Shown here in pieces: positions 1 to 10,700 of a DNA stretch of 64,000 nt. This stretch comes from Diplosphaera chodatii (lineage: Eukaryota > Chlorophyta > Trebouxiophyceae > Prasiolales > Stichococcaceae). Position 1 is the first letter of the stretch. Every line of letters starts with the position of its first letter. Under the pieces are notes generated by a model, which worked only from the letters and a program-made list of their open reading frames with translations, was not told the origin of the DNA and did not search any database. The stretch covers positions 1,674,001 to 1,738,000 of the forward strand of contig JAALGY010000052.1 in NCBI GenBank assembly GCA_032358165.1. Direction: 5' to 3'. Both the position numbers and the translations under genes were made by a program.

Positions 1-918
1 TCAGTAAGCAAGCAGGGCATGCGCCTACGTGCCATGCATGTCCTGCGACCCGCACCGAGTCCAGCGGCAGCATCACGAAGACAGGGACGCCATTGGAGGC
101 GCCATCGGGCGTGGCCTGTTCCGCCTCTGCCGGGGCGCCAGACTCGCTGAGGGCCCTGCCGCCATTCATGCGCCGCTGCAGACAGAAGTGACCCCAGTGT
201 GCTTTAGAGCGTAAGTCAACCAGGTTTGCAGGACAATTTGACAGACACGCATCGGCGGGGCTGGAGGAGGTGAGGCTCGCGGGCGGACCTCTGCGGGTGA
301 GGGCGGCAGGGTCTGGGTGCGGAGCAGGCCCGCGGGCGGCATGCCCGGGGGCCGCCCGTCCAGCAGCCGCTGCAGGTTGTCCACGGTGCGGACGCTGCGC
401 AGGCTGGGGCCCGCCACCACGGGCCGCGTGCTCGGCGGCCGCTCCAGCTCGGCCATCGACACTACCGTCCAGCGCACGGCGATGCTGTCGCCTGTCGTGC
501 CAGGCTGCTCCTGCTGGTGACGGGTCACACAAATGACACATCCGTCCGGGACGCCATGGTCCCACAAGCTCCACAGCACACCAACTAGGCGGCAGCAGAT
601 CTGGTCAGATGTGCTGCTGATGTGCACCACCCGCACCTGCGGTTCGCAGTCAGGGTGCCTGCCAAGCTGCCGCCGCCGCGAGGTTGGAGCGCCCACAACT
701 GCGCAGCCGAGGCCGCCGTCTGATGACAGCAAAGCCTCAGGCACGCCGGGCTCTATGCTAGCGGTGTCCTCAATGCGCCGCGGGCGGCCCGCGGCCGTCC
801 GGCCGAGGTGTAAGGGGGCCGCTGCTGGTGTGCTGCTGCCTGCTGTGTCCCTAAGGTGGCGTGCTACTGCTGCCGCGCTGACAAGCTGGTGGCGAGCCGC
901 TACTTTGCTAAGCGGCAT
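1..918 (-). CDS. Beta-amylase, N-terminal part (3' end outside window)
   Basis: Likely a starch-degrading beta-amylase (glycoside hydrolase family 14). The diagnostic piece is the exon at 175-50 (minus), which encodes NGVPVFVMLPLDSV, the start of the family's catalytic barrel (plant enzymes read VPVFVMLPLDTV). Probable exons are 918-637, 510 to about 289 (or 249), and 175-50; the last acceptor is gtctgcag and the last donor gtcgca. The first two exons encode about 200 residues rich in Ala, Arg, Pro and Ser with few acidic residues, consistent with a plastid transit peptide plus linker. An ATG at 918 opens the frame. The catalytic domain lies beyond base 1, so catalytic glutamates cannot be checked. 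The gene diverges from EXECUTER. The family call rests on one motif; the exon 2 donor is uncertain because the two candidates differ in phase. Confidence 0.7.
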
Positions 919-2071
919 CCCGGCGGGCGCCGCGGGGGTGGGGGCGGTGTGCTGCCGCAGCCGGCACCACGAGCAACTGCGGCAGCAAGGGCCCGGTCCC
1001 GCGTGTTACCATATCTGGTCGAGCAGCGCTGCCTGATCACTACCCATGCGCCGACTGCCCCGGCTCGCGGCAGGTGCCGTATATGACAAAGCGATCCGGT
1101 TCAAACAACCTATTGGCGGACCGCGGGCAGCGGCAAGCTGGCTGACGAACAGCAGCCGTTTCGTAGCATGCAAGATCGCGAGCACTTCGCACGATCGTGG
1201 CCGCGTCCAATGTCGGCCGGTGCCTGCAGCGCAGCAGCGGTGCTTGCAGCCGGCTGGTCGCCGTCCAAGAGGGCAGGGGACAGAAAATATCATTTTGCGA
1301 ATATCGAGGACCGCAGCCTCGTGTGCGGCTTTCATCACAGACCCTGCAAAATGGCTGGAAGCCTTTGCCCCGGCGCCCCAGACGGCCAGTCCACGGCGCA
1401 TACCGCAACAGACACCTGTGCTGCAACGGACTGCAGTGACAGGCTGACACACATGAGCAGCGCTGGCGGTTTGGCGTGGCCTGACACCAGCGACTAGCAA
1501 GCTGTTGCAAGACCAGGCCGGTTGCTGCCGGACCAAGCAGCAGTCAGGTGGGCCTCTTCACCGACCGCCCACCTTGCTTGACGCATCTGTCAGACATGCC
1601 GCTGGGGCCCAAGCGCCCCGGCACGCCCGTCATGAACTCACTCGACATGCTCCAGGGCAACGCAGCCTCATGCATCGGCAACAGTTCGGCACCTTTCGCA
1701 CGCGTGACAGGCCTCGCACTAGAATCATCTGGGTCGGATGCTGCTGGGCAATGCACATCCTGGCACGGGCTGTGTGGTGGGCTCGTGTTGTGCTTGTTGG
1801 CCTCAACTATGCAGAGTAGCTTTCCAGAATCGGCCCGGCGCCTCTCACGGTTTTGACGCGAGGACAACAGCGTGAATTTTGGGCTGTAATGGGCTGCTGC
1901 GGTGCATGTGTGACAGCATCGCTGACACGGGCAGCTGTATGCAGAATGGCGCGACAGACATGGCATGCATCTGGCTTTCTGCTGACCCGACCTGGCTGCG
2001 TGCCGCTTGCAGGTGCCTTGCACAGCACTTAGAAGAGCGTAGAGCAATTTAGGCCAGCTTAGCCGCTCGGC
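919..2071. promoter_or_regulatory. Divergent intergenic region, beta-amylase / EXECUTER
   Basis: About 1.15 kb between two divergently transcribed gene starts. It must hold both 5' leaders and both promoters. Open frames exist on both strands, but none shows a recognisable domain or consistent splice sites, and I saw no convincing TATA box. Confidence 0.4.
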
Positions 2072-5000
2072 ATGGCGCTGCGCGCGCGGCAGGGCCTCCT
2101 GCAGAACCCGCGGCTGCTGCCCTGCCGCTGCAGTGTGACGTGTAACAGCAGTGCCAGCATTCCAAGTGGCGTCGGCAGCGTCCCAGCCGGGATATTCAGC
2201 AGCAGGAGAGGCAGCTGTGGTGGCGCTTTCTTGCAACAGCCACAGCTGGGGCGCAGATCCTTCCGCAGCCACAGGCACCGTGAAGCGCAAGTAACATGCG
2301 CAGCACCAGCCGGCGGCGACAGCAGCGACAGCGCCAGCAGGGTCATCGCCTGGGCAAAGGACTTCTTCCGCCTACAGGGCACCAAAGCGCAGGACGACCC
2401 CCAGGCGTTGCAGCCGATCCAGCAGCAGGCGGCGCCACAGCAGCAGCAACCCGGCGACAGCCCCAATGGCGTGTCGCTTGCTGCCCAGCACAGCAGCTCA
2501 CAGCAGAACGGCCGCAGGAACAGCGGCTCCTCTGCGCACGATGTGGCTGACCAGCACAATCAGGAGTCATATGACACTTGGAAGGAGGTCCGTCGTTTGC
2601 GTGATTAGTCCTGCTGTCTAGCAGTAACACCATCTTGTGCACTCATCGCACTCCTTGCACTATGATTGATTAGAAGTGTTGCTGACATACATCACCTGCT
2701 GCTGGCCATCTGCGAAGTCGGCGTCGCCCGGCCGATCCCTTATCCTCCTTCACCATTGCAGTACATTGTGGAGATCGACGAGAAGATCAAGGCGTACATG
2801 GAGCTGGACGAGCTGCTGCAGCAGGCCGCGTCAGAGGAGCGGTTCGAGGACGCCGCGCGGCTTCGGAAGCAGGTGGGGTCATCAGCATGGTGCCAGGGCA
2901 TTCCGCTGCAGCGCTCCTCCAGCGTCATGCATCCTGCTGCTGACCGCTGCTCACAGCACCAATGTCGTAGGACTGTGATGCATACACGCAGGTGGAGGAG
3001 CTGATGAGGCAGGACGCGGTGTTCGTCGCCATGGAGGAGCTGATGCTGGCCCTGGAGGAGGAGCGGTAGGGGTATTACCGACAACCCTTGATGTTGCTGC
3101 ATCGGCTCGCTTGGTACCGAAGCTTGTAGGAATATCAGAGGCTTAGCGTGCTGCAGAGTTTGTCGGGGAGTTCAGGGTTGCTGTTGTCTAGGTGCAGCAG
3201 TCCAATGATGGTTGTGTGGTCATGCTTCAGGTACGCTGATGCAGCTCGCATCCGTGATGAGTCATACAGCGGCATAGTCGGCTGGTGGGCTGGCCGCGGG
3301 GAGCAGGACCCGTACGGCCACCTGCTGCACGTGTCCGCCGGCTACGGCTGCTACACCGGGCGCGCCTACCTGCCGCGCCAGCTGACCGAGATCCGGGTAC
3401 GCTGCGATGCCTGCTTCCGCTCAGCGCGTGCAAATGATGGTCGTATTGCAAGGGTGCACAGCCGTGGCCGGTCTTGTGCAGTGCAGAATGGGGGTCAGCG
3501 TGATGGTGGCTTGGTCTCAGGCTGCATCAGTAGCGCTGTGCTCATGCTGACTCATTGCACGATCCTCACTCGCATGCAACCCTGCAGGAGTATGTCAACA
3601 GCGGGCAGCTGGCGGAGGGCGATGTGGACACGGTGCTGCTGAACATGGGGCAGCCCATGATGGAGGTGTTCCTGCGCAAGGAGGAGGACACCGGCCGCCT
3701 GCGCAGCTGCGCGACCGCCATCGTCCCCGCCGACACATCCCTGGCAAGCACTTTTCTGGGAGCATCTGCAGGCTGCAAGGATGAGTCGCTTGCGATGACG
3801 TGCCTTATCACGCCAGTTTTCACGCCACCAATAAAGTGAGAGCGCTGAGCATCGCTGCCACCTGCAGGGCAGCAATCAGCGCATCATCACTGTCGACGAT
3901 GGAGAGGATAGCGATGACGGCGATGATGACAGCAACAACCCTCTGCAGGTTGCTGGCCTATCTGCCTATGTGGCGTGTGGAACACCTGCCGTGCTTGGCA
4001 TCACAGGGACCTCGCAGAGTTATGCTCACAAGCCGAGGCTCCCTGCTGCAGGTGAATGTGCACATCTCCTCAAAGTCGGGGCTGGACACCCTCGACAGCG
4101 GGGGCGCCTCGGCGCGCGAGGCCGCGGAGGTGCTGGAGAACCTCAAGGAGGAGGTCCTGCGGCAGCTCAAGGTCCGTCCCTGCTACAGTCCACTTTCCCT
4201 AATGGCCTGCCAACGAGCGCCATCATGCGGCTTGGCAAGCTGTCGAACTCCCAGTTGCCCACGTCATATCCTGCACAATAACATCAAGTGGCAATGCATG
4301 CTGCAAAAGGTTGCATCAGTTCTTCAGTGGGGATCAGACAATTTCTCATCGTGCCCCAGGCCGGCATGGAGCAGCAGACAGACGAGGGCGGCGTAGTGGA
4401 CCGGGACGCCTTCGCCGACATCATCGACCCTCGTGCCCTCGTGGGCGCTGCGGGCGGCGACAACGCCGGCATCATCGAGGTGCGCATGTCATTTAAAACA
4501 GATGAACAGTGGCTGCATAATATCTCATGACAACGCTTGCAGTTGTAGGGCCGCAATGTCTAGCCTACTCGCAAGGCTTGTCGAAATATGTGCCTGTGTC
4601 GTGTGCAGCTGGGCGACGGCAGCTTCGAAATCAATGACGGCGACAGCGCAACCACCGTCACGGTGGAGGTGTCGAACGGCCCGGGCGGCGGCGGCGTGCA
4701 GGGCTTCTCCCGCCATGCCGCGGACCTGCGCCGCTTCGGCAAGGACCGCTTTGTCATCCAGGTATCCATCTGAAATGGCTGTCATTGTCTGAACCATCTG
4801 CTTGATTGATCTGTAAAAGCCCAACAGCTGGTCAACGTAGGAAACCTGCGGCATTCAGTGTGACACACACAGCTTGGTGTCGCCCCACGGTGGGCGTACT
4901 GCTAACAATGCAGGCAGGCATTTGTAGGCCAACGTTGCTGCGGCGCTGTGGTGCGCAGGTACTGAAGGACGGCGACGACTTCGACCCGCAGGACCCGGGC

Positions 5001-7216
5001 AGTGACGCCGAGGAGGGCGAGGACGAGGACAGCAGCCTGTACGAGCGGGTGCTGCTGGACCTGACCGAGGCCAACGGGGAGCCCGCCGACATCAGCCGCC
5101 GCCTCACGGTGCGGGCACCCGTGATGTTATAGCACAAAAGACATGCCGTGATGTGACATGATGGCATATAGCACCCACGAGCTGCTGCCTGTGGGAGCAG
5201 CAGGTGTTATGTGTCCTGCCAAGTGCACGCCTGCTGCCTGTTGGTTGGCGGGGAGTGGCATTGCTGACTGTGCAATGCCTGGTGTGCTTGCAGGGCGATG
5301 CACCGAGCAGTGGGCAGCAGACGAGCGGCCGGCGGCGGCCCCGCCTGGCGTCCGACGTGCGCCGGCAGGGCCGGCAGGGGCGCATGTCCCTCATCCAGAT
5401 TGCAGACTTTGACGTAAGTGTCAAACACAAAGCTCCCTTGCACACGCAGGTGTCCAGAGCTCCTTGCACCATGCCACACTCCAAGTTCCAGCCTTGCTGT
5501 CGGTGCAAGCGCAAGGCGTTCCCCGGGGACAATGCAGTGCTCCTGCGTCTCGTGCTGCTGACGCACGGCCGCGCACTGTGCCTGCAGTCGTCGTCAAAGG
5601 GCGGAGAGGGCCAGCAGTCGGAGGCGCTGGGGGTGCGGGACGCGGTGGCGCGGGAGGTGCGGCGGCTGCAGGAGGCGCACGCCCAGGGCACCGGCCCCGC
5701 CGTCGACCGCCAGACCATCATCTCCCTCATCCGCAAGGCGCGCCCTGCGGTCCTTCATTCCTGCCACGCTCTGCAAGTCTGTCACACTGCACTCGAGAAT
5801 GTTCCCATAGTCTGCTTACATTCGCATCGGCCTTGAGGCTGGCGAGCACACCACTCCACTCCTGCGCTGTAGCCCACTGGTGGGCCCCTGTGCTCAAGTC
5901 ATGCGTAGTCAACTATAGTGCTGTTTGGAAACATTGGTCAACATGTCCATTAGGTGGCAAGGGATCGGCGGGCAGCCAGGCGGAAGGCAGAGGCGGTTGC
6001 CGCCGGGGCGCACCCCGCCGGCGGCCTCGCCGCCGTCAACACCGCCGAGCTGTTCCAGGTGCCGCTTGTCTCCTGGTCTGGACTGCTTTGCAGGAAGTTG
6101 ACGTGTAGGGTATGCCTTGTCGTGCGGGTGCAAACACGGCTTTGGTGACCTTGCTAAATGGTTCCTTTCATGCTGCAGGGCCGCATCAGCTACCGCCGCA
6201 TCCCCACAGGGATGCCGAACACCGACCCCTTCTCTGGCACCTACCTCGCCGGCTTCGGGCCCCACGGCATCGAGATCCTACTGCTCACCCGCAAGATCGA
6301 CAAGGGCCACGAGATCGTGACCGCACGCAAGCTGACAGGTGGGGTCTGCTCGCTTGCCTCATTCGCCAGAGCGGAGGATCGTGCATGTGTGCTGCCGGCC
6401 CTCAGCTGTGCTGGAGGAGAAAGTCAGTTGCCCAGATTCCCAGATGCTCGTACCCCGCACCCGGAGCTGCAACAACGTCATACACTGGCAGTGCGCTGAC
6501 GCATCCATCAACCACCATGCAGGCGACCCCAATGTGCCGGCGGGCGAGATATCCTTCACGGCGCCCATCGGCCGGGACAAGCGCCTGGATGTGAGTGAGT
6601 ACCCGGAGGTGATGGGCGTCACCGGCCGCTACGCCGGCAGGGGCCTCGTCGCGCAGCAGGGCTTCACCGAGCCCAGGTGCGCCGCCCGCCGCCCCGCTGA
6701 ACAGAAGCGGCCCAAAACGGCTGCCTGTTCTGGCTCCTGGCACGCAATGCTGCTTCGCGCAACCATCTCTCCATTCTGCTGCCTCTCCCGGCCCTGTGGG
6801 ATTGGCCCTGTGGGCCAGTCGCACAACAAGTGCGAGGCGCACACCAGAGCACACGATCGCACAAGCTTGAACGTCGTGCTTGGACCTGCAACCTCAGGTG
6901 GGTGGAGGGCGAGCTGCTGCAGTTTGCGGAGGGCAGCCCGGTGACGCAGGGCGCGCGGCTGGGCTTCATGTGGGCCTCCCCCGGCCAGCGCCGCTTCCTG
7001 GTGCGGCCCCGCCTCCCTGCTCGCCGCGACGGCTGCTGGCATGCTGACATGTTGGTCGCCCTGTATGTATGGCACCATGCTGCCTACACCTGCTGGTTGT
7101 CTGCCCACACCTGCGCTGCCTTTGGCCTCGGCTGTGTGCAACGCTGCCAGGGGTTATTCGCTGTGCACTGCCTGCAGGTGCTGCTGCACCGTGTGGGCTT
7201 GGACGAAGAGGACTGA
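2072..7216 (+). CDS. EXECUTER-like chloroplast singlet-oxygen signalling protein
   Basis: Homologue of plant EXECUTER1/2, thylakoid-associated proteins needed for singlet-oxygen signalling to the nucleus. Seventeen exons join with consistent phase: 2072-2587, 2762-2872, 2992-3065, 3231-3396, 3588-3743, 3868-3948, 4052-4171, 4360-4479, 4609-4761, 4959-5108, 5294-5413, 5588-5749, 5954-6058, 6179-6338, 6523-6676, 6898-7000 and 7178-7216, giving about 829 residues. Exon 1 looks like a plastid transit peptide (Arg, Ser and Gln rich). Exons 2-4 carry UVR-like helices (LDELLQQAASEERFEDAARL and YADAARIRDESY). Exon 4 then has the conserved GIVGWWAGRGEQDPYGHLLH. Exons 14-17 match the family C-terminus (LTGDPNVPAGEISF, WVEGELLQF, LGFMWA). 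Acidic spacers, for example DDGEDSDDGDDD, interrupt the middle. Intron 5 appears to be GC-AG. Upstream ATG candidates were not needed. Confidence 0.93.
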
Positions 7217-7712
7217 TGCGGCCGATCTTCTGCTGACGCTTGCATCACGAGCCCGGACAGCCGAGAACGTCACTGATGTTCACTGTACAGATGAACCTGA
7301 ACACATGAAACATGGGGCGACGTAGCATGGAGCCACAGTGAGGGCTGCCGTCCTGCCGCAAGGCACCAATATCAGCAGCGGAATTACAGAGCAGCACCTC
7401 AATAGCATGCTAGCAAGATTTGAGGGCGGGGTGCAAAGGGGTGACGATACGGTACTGAGGTCTGCTATCGCACAAACTGCAGTATTGCATATGTGTCAAG
7501 TATGCTGCCAGATTGTAACGCGAACACGACCCTACTGTGCTGGGATCACAGAGAAATAGCGGCAGCGCTGTTTGTACAGACCGGATCAGAGTGATCTTCA
7601 GCCCACGAGGTCTACATTGTTCCACTTTAGTGCACTGAGCCCTGCAGGCTGGCGTCTAGCACCTATACGGCAGGCAGTTGGTGCTGCTGCTGTGGCGAAC
7701 ACCATGCGCCAC
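7217..7712. other. Convergent 3' region between EXECUTER and the membrane kinase
   Basis: 496 bases between two stop codons facing each other. It holds both 3' UTRs. A TGTAA motif lies at 7514-7518 on plus and another at 7388-7384 on minus, so the two transcripts may overlap in antisense. No gene is seen. Confidence 0.5.
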
Positions 7713-10700
7713 TCATGCCAACGCCTCCTGGAAAGTGTTGCCAAAGAACTCTGCCGCCGCCTGCGCCCGCAGTTCCCCGTGACGGTGCCACGCTGACCGA
7801 AAGTCCTCCTCGATGTGGGTCAGCCGCCGCACGACCTCCTGGAAGCCTGGCCTGCAGCACGGACACAGTGCACTTGTGTCCACAAGGCAGCAAGTTTACA
7901 GCGGTCGGTGATGATAACCCACTTGTGCCATCTGTGCCAAGATGACCCCTTTTGCTGGCTGAGCACCCGCTGACAACAACCGCCAAACAGAGCCTCGAAA
8001 CCGCAACCCTCAGTATCTGCAGATCCCTACGATACACATTGAGACCCACCTGTCAGCCGGGTTGGGCGCCCAGCAAGCCGAGGCGAGGGCGGCCAGCGGG
8101 GGCGGGGCGGCGGAGTCCCACCCCGGCCGCACGTCTCCACAGCACACCGCCGCCACGATCTGCGCCTCCAGCAGCCCCTCATGCGCCCGCTGCCCATGCC
8201 ACATCTCCCACACTGCAACACAGCGCACACGGGCGCACTCACAGACCAGCTTGTTGGTCGAAGGGCCTCGGCTGTGCAACCTGCGCCCGCTGACGCTTGG
8301 AAGGGGGTAGCCAGGACAAGCAGGCCTAGTACCTGCAACGTTCCTGCATGTCGTTGCCATTGAGCAGCATGAACTTGCACCCTCTGCCTGTGGTAGCGCT
8401 GCAACTCACGCAGGATGCCGAAGGCGTAGACGTCGGACGCCTGCGTGGGCGTGCCGCTCTCAAACACCTCGGGCGCGGTGTACGGCACCGTGCCGAGCGC
8501 CGCGCCCGCCTCGGCGCCGCCGTCGCCGCCCACCAGCTGCCGGCTCAACCCTGCCAGTCACCGCTACAGCACCTCAGCACACAGTCTGCTGCTTAGGCTT
8601 TGTACTCCCCAGGCCTGTCGGATGCAGCGCTAGTACAAGGGGTACGGGTGCGCCACTGCAGCACGAGACGAGACATGACGCACCGAAGTCGGCGACCTTG
8701 GCGACGTAGCCGCGGCGGTCGGCGCGGTGCGTCTTTAGCAGCACGTTGGCGGGCTTCAGGTCGCCGTGCACTACGCCCAGCCCGTGCATGAAGTCCAGCC
8801 CCTTTGCTACCTCCGCTGCGGTCCGGAGCAGCGCCCTCTGCAGTTTGTGCATCGGAGCACCTGTCAGGCTCCCGGACCGACTGTGCACCTCCAGGTTCTA
8901 CAGCGACAACACTTCAGTGCACACACTAGCTGCATCACATGCGTGACACGGTGGTGTGTTGAAATGGACGCCAGGGCACTCGAGTGTGGAGTACCACTCA
9001 CATAGGTATGGTCGAAGCTCCAGCGCCCACCGACCTTCGGCTGGAATGCATTCCGCTGGATGGCGTGCGACAGCGTGCCCAGGTCACAGAACTCCTGCAT
9101 CATACCAGGTGACTGTCTTCAGGTGAAATTTTGGCTGAGTGGCAAGGGCTATGCTCCGGCAAAACAGGGTTACAAGCCTTTGTGCCACTTGCTGTGAACA
9201 GCTGACACACAGCTGTAGCTGAAGATGTGCACAAGCATGACAGCGGAACGCCTTTCAAGTAAGCAAGCAAGCAAGCATGCACAACAGCGTGAGTGCTCAC
9301 CATGACAGTCACCAGCACAGCCTGCGAGCCATGCAGACCCGCCACCTCCGCTGCTGCACTGCCATGGCGGTACCCATATGCTGCAAGGCACAACACCTCT
9401 GAACACATGAATCTGTTTGTCTGGACGCATGTGGCCTGCATGCAGATGCTCAGGAACCAGCTGGGCATGGTTCTGTCATCAGATCTGCAGACAGGGAGCC
9501 ATACCGTTATGACGGCGCATTGGTGAGCCGAAGCCCTGTTCGGAGTTGAAGGAATCCAGCGATGGCGCCAAGGCAGTCTCTTCCCTCATCGACTGTCAAC
9601 AGCAGCAAGCTTCTTGCAACTTGACATTCCATCAGCACACCGATTGAAATGCTTGCAGGGCTATAAGAGAGCGCAGAGGCACAGCCGGGAATGCAGGCAT
9701 GAGGGTGAGACGCCATTCATACACACCAGGGGCTGCAGGTTTGAAGGTGGCGGCAGCGCATCATCATCCGAAGGTGGTGCTGGCTTGGGTTCGCCCCAAA
9801 CTGGCGCCGGCATTGCTGCCCAGAACGCCGCCATGGGTGACAGGCCTGCCGTCTGTGGCGCTGTAGGCGCCGCTGATGTTGTAAGTTTGCCTGCTGCGTC
9901 ACCGGCTGCCGGCTCCGGCTCGAACAGGTCGTTATCGTGCAGCCCGCCAGCTGTGCCATATGTGGCGTAATCGGCTGCCAGTGTGTCGGGTGATGCATGC
10001 TGAGTGTCGCTGCCGACTGATGCTCCCACGCCCCAGATGGCATCCTCTGCTGCCGCCGCAACGAGGCCACCCAGCAGTGACGGTACGTCTGCAGCTGCGG
10101 CTGTGCGGGACAACACCATTGTGTTCCTCCTGCCGGTGCTGGCCGCCTACACCAACAGAAGACGGTGTCATGTGAGCCTCGAAACAAAGCAAGATAAATG
10201 TAACACTGTGCTCGTTTTGTAGACAGCGCGTTGCTACAATATGCTAGGCAGGAAGCTGCTTGTTGAGCGTGCTTGCGTACCACGACGCCGTCCCAGACAG
10301 CGTGGCCAGGCTGCGGCGTGCCCAGGCGGCTGGCAGGCTCCTCTGTCTGCAGTGGCCCACCCTGCGACGCACCCAGTTGCGAAAGCTCACAGGTAAGTTG
10401 GTGTCTTGCCCGCGTTTGTGTTGATCACACAAACGATCTGGTCTGTGATGAACTGCCCACTGTTGGACACCCGTGACTCAGGGTGTCGTGGCTGTTGTCA
10501 GGCGGCCAGCCGTTCAACGCAGCAGCTTACACAAGTCAGTGGCACTGCAAGGGCAGCTACCTGCCAGTCCGCAGGAAGTGTCACGTCCTGCGCCGCCTGT
10601 ACAGAATGCCTTGCTGCCGCCGCCACTGCTGCGGCTGACATGACGGTGCCGGGCATGGCTTCTTCAACACCTGAGTCTGCTTCACGATCCGCTGCCAGGG

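Noticed and set aside
1544..2290. 248-codon open frame on minus upstream of EXECUTER
   Set aside because: It overlaps EXECUTER exon 1 in antisense and shows no family signature; the plus exon has a transit-peptide profile and splices to a conserved domain.
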